A stretch of 35,188 bases of DNA from Desulfobacteraceae bacterium (lineage in GTDB: Bacteria > Desulfobacterota > Desulfobacteria > Desulfobacterales > JACKCP01): the NCBI GenBank assembly GCA_020633955.1, contig JACKCP010000021.1, positions 1-35,188 of the forward strand, written 5' to 3'. A model generated the notes under the pieces. That model worked only from the letters and a program-made list of their open reading frames with translations. It was not told the origin of the DNA and ran no database searches. The position numbers and the translations under genes were made by a program. How positions within the stretch are numbered: the first letter of the stretch is position 1; the number at the start of each line of letters is the position of its first letter. Of this stretch, positions 16,711 to 24,810 are shown in pieces.

Positions 16711-19700
16711 CTAAATTTCCTTGAAATTATTTATCATTGGTAAAAGAACAGTTTCAGCAGCTTTGGCAAAATCATTATTAATAAAATCCAAACCTCTGAA
16801 ATTTTTTTCTATAAGAGAATAATCCTTAAATGAATTTGCGGACTCAATTCTATTTTTAATTTTTAAAAGCTCTTCTTCACGTATCTCGTCTGTAATACTT
16901 CCTTGATTTTTCTTAATTATTTCATTTATTGAATTTGCATACTCATATGAAAGATCAGGGTCAAAACAAAGTGGAGTTATTGAACCTTTTTGATATAAAG
17001 ATATTAGATTTTCCAAATACTCTTTATTTTTTTCCACTTCATTAAATTTTAAGATTGTAAATAAATTTTTTTCTGCTCCGGCAAATATGGAATTATTCTT
17101 AAAATTATTATTTTCAGAAAAAAGAGCAAAATTATGCTTTATCCAGAGCTCAATAATATTTACAGGCTTAATTTTGCCATATCTGAAAAGAACAATATCT
17201 CCGTCATATAAATCAATACTGCCTTTTACCCTTGTATTTTCAAAATTTACATCAAGAGAAATTTTCTTCATATTTATCAGATAAGTCTTAAGCATGCTTA
17301 AAAAATACAGAATTTCCTCTTTTAATTTATTATAATAAATTATTCCTGTTTTGCCATATGGAAGCATATTTCTGCTTTTCAATATCATTTGGCAGATATC
17401 TTCTTCATTTCCCTCTAAAAACATATTGAACAGATCATTTGATATTAAGTAATTTAACAGACCATCAGGGTTAAAAATTTCCCTGTCTTCGAAAAATTCA
17501 AAGTCTGTACCTGTTTCAATCGAATTAATTTTCAAATAAAACCTCTGGGGGTTTTTAAAAAAGCCTGTTATTGAATTTATGTCAATAAATTCACTTGAAG
17601 ACTCTTCATCTCTTTTTAGAGGTTCGTCATTGAAGACAAAACTTGTTTTTTCTTCAGAAAAAATATCCTTTGAAAGTTCCATAAATCTTTTGGAATATGA
17701 AAAAATACTGTCATTTGAATCAGCTTCTAATGGATTGTCAAACTTAAAATAGGCAGAAGAAAATGAAGGTGCAAAATGGTTTCTTGTAATCTGTTTTATT
17801 ATGTCTTTATCTGAAATAAAATTATCTTGAATATAATCTGTAAGCTCAGATAATACTGAAGATGGGGGAATTATGGAATCTGTTTTGATATCATTTCCTA
17901 TATAACTTAAATAAAGATATTTTCTTGCAGAAATAATTGTTTCAAGAAAAAGATATTTATCATCATCCCTTATATGGCGGTCGCCCTTTCTAGGAAATTT
18001 TGCCATAAGATCAAAATCTGGAGGAAAATAACTTCTTGGGAAATCACCTTCATTCAAACCGCATACAGCAATCATTTGAAATGGAATACTTCTCATAGGA
18101 AGCATGGCACAAAAAGTAAGCCTTCCGTCCAGAAAACCATACCCTGAAGAAGGTGATGACATTAATTTTTCAATTCTTTGATACATTACTGAAAAAGGTA
18201 CCTTGATCTGACTTTTTGAATCCAGAGCTTCTTCCTTTAAATCTGTAAAAATCTTTTTAAGATTTATAAAGTCAAATTCATTTTTATTTTCAAAAAACAA
18301 AAAATCATCACAAAGCCCTGTCAAAATTTCGACCCACTCTGAAACAAAATAAGAATTGCCTTTAATAATTTCGTAGTATTTTTTTATTTTAAAATAAAAT
18401 TCCATTAACCCTGACAATGCTTCCTGGTCAGATGAATCAATCTCAACCAAAGGAAAGAGACTGCTAAAACAGATATTGGAATCAGGACTTAATGCATGGC
18501 CAAGACACAAAATATCAAGGCCTTTTTTCCAGGTTCCAGAGTTGTCCTGTGAAAAATTCATATTTTTTTTAAATTCACTGTCCAGCCCCCATGAGATTCT
18601 TAAATCAAAAACCCATTTTTTAATTTTTTCCACTGATTTTTCATTCAGCCCGAATTTTTCATGTATTATTTTATCTTCTAAAAGATCAACTACAAGAGAG
18701 GCTTCAAATCTTGAAATAAAAATACCAAGTATTCCAAAAAAGCAGTCAAGCCCTTTATTTTCAGATTTTGCAGACCTGTCTGCTATTGAAAAAGGAATTT
18801 TTTTATCATCATTGGTTCTTCCAAAAACTGCTTTTATATAAGGAGAGTATTTTTCAATATCCGGTATCATTACTATTATATCAGAAATTTCAATTTGATC
18901 ATCTGAATCAAGCACATATAGGATATTATCCTTTAATATCTCCATTTCCCTCATTGGAGAGTGGCAGGAGTGAATTCTTACAGATTTATCAAAACTGCTG
19001 ATTTTAAACTTCTCTTTATTAGAATAATTGAAAAGATTTAATATGGAATACTGAATGCAGGACAAAATTGAAGTTTCCATAGGAGAAATAAAAAAATCAT
19101 CAAACCTGTTTATTTCATATTCATTTAATATATCAAAAAAAACTTTCCCTGTTTCTCCAAAAGAAGCAAGTAATGAGTTGCCTGGGTCAAGATAAAGATT
19201 TGTTTCATCTGATTTTCTTTTTATTCTGTCTATTTTTTTTTCAGATAAAATTTCTCCCCAGTATTCCATACATGGATTTAGAAGATAAAGATTCACCTCA
19301 CAGGTCTTTGAAAAAAAGTTTAAAGAATCAAGATAAATTTTTGGAAGGGAAAAAATACCAAATACTGAAATCCTTTTTGGAAGCTTTTTTAAAATTTTAT
19401 CATCTTCCTGAAATTCATTCATTATTTTATGAGCTGATTTTACAAGGGAGTCGAGTTCTAGTTTTTTTGCAAGCCTGTTCCAGAGGAATGACTGCCAGCC
19501 TGATTCATTCTCATTTTCCTCCCAGAGTAAAATCCACTCAGGCCGAAATATCTGGTATTCTTTAAAAAGACGGGAAATTTTTTCTGAGAGCTGATAAAGT
19601 TTTTCAATGCTTATTTTTTGATCATCAGTTTTAACGTAATCTAAAATCTCATTAAAAATTTTATTATCCTTAAATTCAAAAATAAGCTCCATTATTGCCC

Positions 19701-19980
19701 ATGTATAAATATCATTGGACGGCTTAATAAATTTTTTTTTTAAGACTTCTGTTTTTTCAAGACAATATTCAAGCATTGAATTTGGATATAAAAATAAAAA
19801 ATTGGATGCAATTCCAAGCCGTTTAGATAATTCAAGGGAAAGGTATTTTTCCATTCCATTGCTCTGGACGACTATTATTTCAGGTTCAAAAACACTTCCA
19901 CAGGTCTCACTAAGCGAGACTGAAAGCTTTTCAACCAGATTCTCCATTTTATTTGAAGAGCATATGTTAAAATTTTTCAT
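16711..19980 (-). CDS. recC: Exodeoxyribonuclease V subunit gamma (RecC)
   Basis: RecC is the scaffold that splits the duplex and reads Chi in the RecBCD complex. The 1089-residue protein shows the family landmarks: IVVQSNGMEKYLSLEL near residue 40, SVFGIFSLPKIYLDSL, HSCHSPMREMEIL, and the AVCGLNEGDFPRSYFPPDFD block followed by GDRHIRDDDKYLFLE. There is no Walker motif, as expected. Its ATG lies inside the 3' end of plsC (14-base overlap), with GGCGGA upstream. recB follows after 10 bases, so plsC-recC-recB is one transcript. The Chi sequence cannot be predicted from this. Confidence 0.95.
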   Translation of the reverse strand: MKNFNICSSNKMENLVEKLSVSLSETCGSVFEPEIIVVQSNGMEKYLSLELSKRLGIASNFLFLYPNSMLEYCLEKTEVLKKKFIKPSNDIYTWAIMELIFEFKDNKIFNEILDYVKTDDQKISIEKLYQLSEKISRLFKEYQIFRPEWILLWEENENESGWQSFLWNRLAKKLELDSLVKSAHKIMNEFQEDDKILKKLPKRISVFGIFSLPKIYLDSLNFFSKTCEVNLYLLNPCMEYWGEILSEKKIDRIKRKSDETNLYLDPGNSLLASFGETGKVFFDILNEYEINRFDDFFISPMETSILSCIQYSILNLFNYSNKEKFKISSFDKSVRIHSCHSPMREMEILKDNILYVLDSDDQIEISDIIVMIPDIEKYSPYIKAVFGRTNDDKKIPFSIADRSAKSENKGLDCFFGILGIFISRFEASLVVDLLEDKIIHEKFGLNEKSVEKIKKWVFDLRISWGLDSEFKKNMNFSQDNSGTWKKGLDILCLGHALSPDSNICFSSLFPLVEIDSSDQEALSGLMEFYFKIKKYYEIIKGNSYFVSEWVEILTGLCDDFLFFENKNEFDFINLKKIFTDLKEEALDSKSQIKVPFSVMYQRIEKLMSSPSSGYGFLDGRLTFCAMLPMRSIPFQMIAVCGLNEGDFPRSYFPPDFDLMAKFPRKGDRHIRDDDKYLFLETIISARKYLYLSYIGNDIKTDSIIPPSSVLSELTDYIQDNFISDKDIIKQITRNHFAPSFSSAYFKFDNPLEADSNDSIFSYSKRFMELSKDIFSEEKTSFVFNDEPLKRDEESSSEFIDINSITGFFKNPQRFYLKINSIETGTDFEFFEDREIFNPDGLLNYLISNDLFNMFLEGNEEDICQMILKSRNMLPYGKTGIIYYNKLKEEILYFLSMLKTYLINMKKISLDVNFENTRVKGSIDLYDGDIVLFRYGKIKPVNIIELWIKHNFALFSENNNFKNNSIFAGAEKNLFTILKFNEVEKNKEYLENLISLYQKGSITPLCFDPDLSYEYANSINEIIKKNQGSITDEIREEELLKIKNRIESANSFKDYSLIEKNFRGLDFINNDFAKAAETVLLPMINNFKEI

Positions 19981-20725
19981 TCAAATATCCGCCGGCATTA
20001 TGAGCACTGACTCTTTTGGCAATTACAGTTCTTACATAATCTGCAAATTCATCAATTTCCATATTTTTAAATTCTTCATATTCAATGGGCTTTAAAATTT
20101 CCATCACCATATGGTGAACACCGTGGTAGTTTATACTGTATTTGGGAAGCGCATGAATTGTTCCATTTATTGCGATTGGAAGTACAGGCAGTTTAAGTTT
20201 TTTTGCAAGAACAAATGCACCTGGCTTAAAAGGTCTTAAAACTCCGGTTTCAGATCTTGTTCCTTCCGGAAAAATAAAAACAGAACTTCCTGATTTAAGT
20301 GTTTTTTCAGCTTCATCCATCATTTCTGAAATACTTTTTTTATCACCTCTCTTCAGCTTTATATATTTGTTAAGTCTCATGTTCCATCCAATCAGCGGAA
20401 GACTGAATACCTCTATTTTGGAAACCCACTTAAAATGAAAAAAACATGTAAATGCAACAAGAATGTCCAGCTGTGACTGATGATTGGAAACAACTACATA
20501 TGTTCTTCCCCTTTTTACATTATGTTTTCCCTTTACCTCATATTTCCAGCATTTCATCATCCATATATATACGCTGGCCCAAAAACATGTATATAGATGC
20601 AAAATTCTTAGCTTGGGATCAAAAAGCTGAGTTGATATTCTTAAAATAAGTGCCCCTGTAAAAAAAAAGATTGAGCTGAATCCAACAATTACAAAAAAAA
20701 AGCCTGCTACTATTTTTCCTCCCAC
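19967..20725 (-). CDS. plsC: 1-acyl-sn-glycerol-3-phosphate acyltransferase
   Basis: PlsC transfers the second acyl chain to lysophosphatidic acid at the inner membrane. The 252-residue protein has an N-terminal hydrophobic anchor (VAGFFFVIVGFSSIFFFTG), the catalytic NHQSQLD box (H82, D87), FPEGTRS (152-158), and a VLPIAINGT segment, all in the standard order. Translation begins at GTG: AAGGAG lies 6 bases before it. The gene heads the plsC-recC-recB run and overlaps recC by 14 bases; that link is positional rather than functional. Its promoter must lie in the 605-base AT-rich region to the right, where repeat R2 copy E1 begins about 24 bases upstream of the start. Confidence 0.93.
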   Translation of the reverse strand: MGGKIVAGFFFVIVGFSSIFFFTGALILRISTQLFDPKLRILHLYTCFWASVYIWMMKCWKYEVKGKHNVKRGRTYVVVSNHQSQLDILVAFTCFFHFKWVSKIEVFSLPLIGWNMRLNKYIKLKRGDKKSISEMMDEAEKTLKSGSSVFIFPEGTRSETGVLRPFKPGAFVLAKKLKLPVLPIAINGTIHALPKYSINYHGVHHMVMEILKPIEYEEFKNMEIDEFADYVRTVIAKRVSAHNAGGYLNEKF

Positions 20726-21330
20726 CTTTTACTCCTTATATATAATTATAATCCTCAAAATATTTTATAATTACATCTGTAAAATTTTTCATATTCCGTA
20801 AATGAACCAAAAATTCTATTTTTAGGCAAATCACTATTTATTACTTTTGATATAAATTTAAAAAAAATTTTTCAACTCAATTTTTTTTATTGCCTGAATA
20901 CTGAAAATATACATTTGTTCATATTCACAAGGCACAAAGCAAAAAAATGTATATTCCAGACTAAAGCCTTCTAAAATATTTAATCTCTTCAAACAGGTGC
21001 TCAAGGAGGTTAACTGTAAAAGTGATATTCACTTATAATTAAATCTGAAAATACAAGGCTGAGCATTTCTTTTGCAGGAGTCAATATTTTCTACCATGAA
21101 TTGTTCATCCACTTGATATTTTATGAATTTTCACCTGAATATTAAAAGGCTGGATTATTGGTCTTGTTTTAGGGAATTTAAAGTATTAAAAAAAAATTAA
21201 ATTAAAATTTTGAGCTGGTTAAATATCCTTTATTGGAAGCCTGGTTTACTGTTGATTTATCAGATGTATTAAAATAATAAAATTTGCTGATTTCTTTTTA
21301 AAAAATTTAAAAACAAATCTTTAAAAAGGA
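20726..21330. other. 605-base AT-rich intergenic region
   Basis: The gap between plsC and the PilZ gene (both minus) holds repeat R2 copy E1 (20749-20839), an 11-base inverted repeat AATATACATTT (20906-20916) / AAATGTATATT (20945-20955), and a short palindrome AAGTGA-TAT-TCACTT (21020-21034) just after an AGGAGGT. The rest is A/T-rich sequence with many stops in all frames. No gene or known RNA was recognised. The PilZ terminator and the plsC promoter should both be here. Confidence 0.5.
20749..20839. repeat. Interspersed AT-rich repeat R2, copy E1
   Basis: It begins TAATCCTCAAAATA (20749-20762), identical to 35085-35098. About 19 bases later comes AAAATTTTTCATATTCC, matching AAAATTTTCATCTTCC in copy E3. 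The right part, 20798-20839, agrees with 26728-26769 (copy E2) at about 36 of 42 positions by eye, including AATCACTATTT. All three copies have the same orientation. Confidence 0.6.
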
Positions 21331-21717
21331 TCAAAATTTTAAATCGTTAAAAAAAACAACTTCTTTTGACTTGAATTTTTCTAGTTCCGATTCCAGATAA
21401 TCATCTGTATAAAGAAATCTTAATCCGCATATTCTGGATTCATAATTTTGAACTTTGGTTAATTTCTTTGATTTATAATCATAAACTGTTTCACAGGGAA
21501 GATTTTCAATTGATATATCTTCCTGTGGAGTCCAGATATTAATAAAAGTTTTTTGAAATGTTCCAATTTTTTCTGATTCTTCTGTGGAAATATATTCAAA
21601 ACAAAGCCCGCCATTACTTATATCTCTAATTTTACCAAGCAGATAAGACTCATTAAATGAAACAAAAACATCGTCGTTTGGTTTGAATCTTTTATGCAAT
21701 CTTTGATCTTCGTACAT
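21331..21717 (-). CDS. PilZ-domain protein (c-di-GMP sensor)
   Basis: This small cytoplasmic protein binds cyclic di-GMP through a PilZ beta-barrel. With the ATG at 21717 it has 128 residues. The binding signature is complete: RLHKR (R6, R10, the RxxxR motif) and DISNGG (D32, S34, G37, the DxSxxG motif). The tail (YDYSKSKKLTKV is only approximate in register; then CGLRFL) continues the barrel and a helix follows. The frame is open to a GTG at 21780, but those 21 residues are hydrophobic and basic, have no ribosome site, and precede the usual position of the RxxxR box. No cyclase or pilus gene is adjacent, so the target is unknown. Confidence 0.85.
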   Translation of the reverse strand: MYEDQRLHKRFKPNDDVFVSFNESYLLGKIRDISNGGLCFEYISTEESEKIGTFQKTFINIWTPQEDISIENLPCETVYDYKSKKLTKVQNYESRICGLRFLYTDDYLESELEKFKSKEVVFFNDLKF

Positions 21718-21893
21718 AATACACCGAATTTTTATTGACATTATAAAGAGTATAGAAAATATTTTTTTTTTAATAAACACTTATTTGTGTTTAAAACAAA
21801 AATATCAAATTTAACTTAAATAATTCATATTAAATGAGAATATAATATTGTATATTCACATTTAAGGAAAATAAACAACCGGCATATAGGCAC

Positions 21894-22775
21894 ATGAAAA
21901 TTAATGAGGAGCTCAAAAAAACCCAGTTAATATTAGGAATTGGACTTGTTGTAAATATTATCCTTTCCGCACTGAAATTTACGGCGGGCTATTATGGAAA
22001 CAGCAAAGCAATTATTGCAGATTCTGTTCACAGCCTGAGCGACTCAATAACAGATATAATAATTATGGCTGGAGTGCTGTTTTGGACAAAACCGCCTGAT
22101 GCGGAACATCCTTACGGGCACAGAAGGCTTGAGACAATTACAACCCTTATACTTGGACTTGTTCTGATCGCAGCCTCATTTGCCATTGGTTATGATGCCT
22201 TAAATGGGCTTGATCAGCCGAAACTTTCAATTCCAAAGGACATAGCCCTTTATGCAGCCTTAATATCAATTATTGCAAAGGAAATTCTTTATAGAATAAC
22301 CAAAAATTATGGAACCAAAATAAAAAGCCCTGCACTTATTGCAAATGCATGGCATCACAGACTTGATGCATTAAGTTCCATACCAGCTTTTATTGCAGTT
22401 GCAGGTGCAATTCTATTTCCGGCAATAAACTACTTAGATATTGCCGGAGCATTAATTGTTTCAGTTTTTATTTTCCAGGCAGCTGTTAAAATCCTTTGGC
22501 CTGGCCTGGAGGAAATTCTTGGTAAGGGAGCCTCAAGTACAATTTGTAATAATATAATTACTACTGCTAAAAATACTCCTGAAGTTATTGATGCTGAAAA
22601 CCTTAGAACCAGGTACAATGGAATGAAAATTTTTGCTGATATTAACATAATTGTAAAATCTGATATAAGCGTTAAGCATGGACATGATATTGCAGAATCA
22701 GTAAAAAAACAAATAATGCAGACTAACCCTGATATTGAAGACATAATTATCCATGTTGAACCAGATAAAAAATGA
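21894..22775 (+). CDS. Cation diffusion facilitator (CDF) metal exporter
   Basis: CDF proteins exchange divalent metal for protons across the inner membrane. The 293-residue protein has six predicted helices and a cytoplasmic C-terminal domain ending IIIHVEPDKK. Metal-site residues appear in helix 2 (ADSVHSLSD, H46 and D50) and helix 5 (WHHRLD, H154 and D158). The HxxxD pair in both helices is typical of zinc-type members rather than the DxxxD manganese/iron type. The HPYGHRRLE loop after helix 2 is conserved. The start has only a weak upstream AGG. Its last 23 bases overlap the ogt gene, so the two are co-transcribed. Confidence 0.95.
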   Translation: MKINEELKKTQLILGIGLVVNIILSALKFTAGYYGNSKAIIADSVHSLSDSITDIIIMAGVLFWTKPPDAEHPYGHRRLETITTLILGLVLIAASFAIGYDALNGLDQPKLSIPKDIALYAALISIIAKEILYRITKNYGTKIKSPALIANAWHHRLDALSSIPAFIAVAGAILFPAINYLDIAGALIVSVFIFQAAVKILWPGLEEILGKGASSTICNNIITTAKNTPEVIDAENLRTRYNGMKIFADINIIVKSDISVKHGHDIAESVKKQIMQTNPDIEDIIIHVEPDKK

Positions 22776-23394
22776 AAACCTGAGTATTGAGCTCATAAAG
22801 AATAGAGCAGATAAAATAGTCAGTGCAGACAATTCTTTGAAAAATTTACTAAAACTTAAATCCTGCCAGCCAATGGCTTTCATACAACAAATTAAAACAA
22901 GTCCAGCAACCATATATTTTTATTTATTCAAAACAAAATTTGGGAATATCAGAATTTTTTGTGATTCATCAATTATCTTAGCAATTGATTTTGATAAAAC
23001 AGAAAAAGATAACTTGTATATTTCAAGAAATTTTAATAAATCCAAACTTATAAAGTCAAAAAAAAATTGTGAACATTTATTTGAAAAAATTTTTTTATCT
23101 AGAAATCAAGCTTCAGTAAATGCAGGGCTTTGCGGAAGTGATTTTTTTATTAAGATTTTATGCACTTTGTGCCGCACAAGACCTGGAGAGCTTATTTCCT
23201 ACAAAAAACTTGGAGAAATGGCAGGTTTCACAAATGCACAAAGGGCCGTTGGTACGGCCATGAAAAATAACCCTATCCCCTTTTTGATCCCCTGCCACAG
23301 AGTAATAAAATCAAATAATACTCTTGGTTATTATTCAGGAGGCACAAATAGAAAAATAATATTGATTTTAAGAGAAACCAGTCTCGGTGATTAG
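22753..23394 (+). CDS. ogt: Methylated-DNA--[protein]-cysteine S-methyltransferase
   Basis: The enzyme removes O6-alkyl groups from guanine by irreversible transfer to its own cysteine. The 213-residue protein has a variable N-terminal domain and the conserved C-terminal DNA-binding/active domain: RTRPGELISYKKLGEMAG, AQRAVGTAMKNNPIPFLIPCHRVI with nucleophile C181, and a closing GYYSGGTNRK. The N-terminal part lacks the four-cysteine zinc site of Ada, so this is the stand-alone Ogt type. It overlaps the CDF gene by 23 bases. Its TAG stop is interleaved with the stop of the convergent hydrolase (shared TTAG at 23391-23394). Confidence 0.93.
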   Translation: MLNQIKNENLSIELIKNRADKIVSADNSLKNLLKLKSCQPMAFIQQIKTSPATIYFYLFKTKFGNIRIFCDSSIILAIDFDKTEKDNLYISRNFNKSKLIKSKKNCEHLFEKIFLSRNQASVNAGLCGSDFFIKILCTLCRTRPGELISYKKLGEMAGFTNAQRAVGTAMKNNPIPFLIPCHRVIKSNNTLGYYSGGTNRKIILILRETSLGD

Positions 23395-24299
23395 CCGTTT
23401 AAAAAAAATTTATCGGTCTCACAAAAAAAATCATTTATTTTTTCTGGGGTTTCCATCATAAGCTCGTGCTTTCCTCTTTTTATTTCAAAAGAAGGCTCAG
23501 TCATGAATTTAGATATTCTCATTATAGGCTGAAGCTTAACAACTTTATCATCTGATCCGTAAATAATTTTTGTTTTAACTTTTTTATCTATTTTTGAAAT
23601 ATTTTCTTCAATATACTTCATTGATAAAAAAGCATTATAAACCCATGAATATGTTGGCCCCCCTATGGCAAGTTGTCTGTTTTTCCTCAAGTAATAAATA
23701 TTCTCAAAAAATTTTTCATAATCAGATGTAAGGGGATTATTTTTAAATTTTGATTCCCTGTATTTACCAGTATTTGGTACATAATTTTTTTTCAATCCTG
23801 CTTTTACGCAAGCTTTTGCAGTTAAAAATGCAATTTTCTCCGGCATTGGCGAAGTTTCAATTCCAAGCATTGGTGATGAAAATATCACTTTTTTAAAAAA
23901 ACTATTTTTATTTTCAATGAGATATCTCATTAAATTATGTCCGCCCATGGAATGAGCTATAGCGTAAGCATCTGTTCCTTGCTTTATAAAGTTTGATATT
24001 ATCTTTATAAAAATTTTAAAATCATTCTGATAATGTGAAAAATCTTCAATGTGACCCTTATCTCTGTCGTCGAGTTCCCTTTCTGAGCCTCCCTGTCCAC
24101 GCCAGTCCAGCAAAGCTGTCAGATACCCCTTTTTTATATAATACTCAGAAATATGATGATATTTTTCATAGTACTCTGCCCTGCCCTGTAAAATAATAAT
24201 AAGACCAGAATAATTATTATTCCCGAAAATTGCGTATCTTATTTTTTTTTTATCAAACCCCTCAAAAAAATCTGTTATTGAAATTTCATAATTTTTCAT
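23391..24299 (-). CDS. Alpha/beta hydrolase, monoacylglycerol lipase/lysophospholipase type
   Basis: This is a serine hydrolase of the S33/lysophospholipase group, of about 302 residues from the ATG at 24299. The first conserved block is LDWRGQGGSER. The nucleophile elbow AHSMGGH (S117) is followed by the acid in IYGSDDKVVKL and the base in KRGKHELMME, so the Ser-Asp-His triad is complete. There is no signal peptide. The frame is open to a TTG at 24311, but GGAT lies 7 bases before the ATG. It converges with ogt, sharing four bases at the stops. Upstream lies repeat copy C. The likely substrates are acylglycerols or lysophospholipids, as in the family. Confidence 0.85.
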   Translation of the reverse strand: MKNYEISITDFFEGFDKKKIRYAIFGNNNYSGLIIILQGRAEYYEKYHHISEYYIKKGYLTALLDWRGQGGSERELDDRDKGHIEDFSHYQNDFKIFIKIISNFIKQGTDAYAIAHSMGGHNLMRYLIENKNSFFKKVIFSSPMLGIETSPMPEKIAFLTAKACVKAGLKKNYVPNTGKYRESKFKNNPLTSDYEKFFENIYYLRKNRQLAIGGPTYSWVYNAFLSMKYIEENISKIDKKVKTKIIYGSDDKVVKLQPIMRISKFMTEPSFEIKRGKHELMMETPEKINDFFCETDKFFLNG

Positions 24300-24371
24300 T
24301 TTTTTATCCAAATAAAGTTTCTATTGCCTAAAATTCATTTTCTGATAATTTTACTTTTGTTTTTTCACTTT

Positions 24372-24520
24372 GTAACTATTCAGTTAAAAAGCTTAGAAAA
24401 AATTCAGTTTGATGAAAAACTGATGTTGTATTTTCTCCGCCGGATTCAGGAGATATTTTTTTACCTCCTGCATCAAAGCTTTGGCAAGAACGAGGCTGAA
24501 AAAGAATTCAGCAACAGTTC
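24372..24520. repeat. Interspersed repeat R1, copy C
   Basis: It begins GTAACTATTCAG, as copy B does (GTAACTATTCGG). Outer arms AACTG (24418-24422) and CAGTT (24515-24519) are complementary, and an inner hairpin CAGGAG (24447-24452) / CTCCTG (24465-24470) encloses the T-run. The right part, AGAATTCAGCAACAGTTC, matches AAATTCAGCAGCCGTTC in copy A. A fortuitous 70-codon reading frame runs through it but has no ribosome site. Confidence 0.7.
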
Positions 24521-24552
24521 CAATTTAAATAATTAATTCAAAGAGGCATAAA

Positions 24553-24810
24553 TTGAAAGAAGAACATTTCCATGAGTTTGTAAAAAATTACGGTGATCCT
24601 GCCTTTGGACTTTCAAGAAAACACAGCGAAGAAGCAGTGCATTATTACCTTCAAAAACTTTGTGAAGACAAGTTTATGGAGCTTCTGCTACCAAAGCTTG
24701 AAGACAATGAGCTCGAATATTTACATAATATTATTTTTACTCTTCTAAAAAATCATATTTCAGAAGATGAATACCATAAGTATTTTCTGAAAGACGGAAC
24801 ACATGGATAA
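24553..24810 (+). CDS. Small cytoplasmic hypothetical protein (85 residues)
   Basis: This is a short acidic and histidine-rich helical protein with the segments FGLSRKHSEEAVHYYLQKL and LLKNHISEDEYHKYF. I recall similar uncharacterised cytoplasmic proteins in desulfobacterial genomes but can assign no function. It starts at a TTG with AGAGG 6 bases upstream; no in-frame ATG would keep the N terminus. Its last eight bases overlap the start of the M29 aminopeptidase gene, so the two are translated from one message and may be functionally linked. Confidence 0.65.
   Translation: MKEEHFHEFVKNYGDPAFGLSRKHSEEAVHYYLQKLCEDKFMELLLPKLEDNELEYLHNIIFTLLKNHISEDEYHKYFLKDGTHG

Noticed and set aside
21718..21780. 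Longer start for the PilZ protein
   Set aside because: The 21 extra residues are a hydrophobic, basic string starting at GTG with no ribosome site, and they precede the normal PilZ start.
24324..24536. Plus-strand 70-codon frame with a hydrophobic start
   Set aside because: It begins at a TTG with no ribosome site, and most of its length is repeat R1 copy C, so the frame is a by-product of the repeat.
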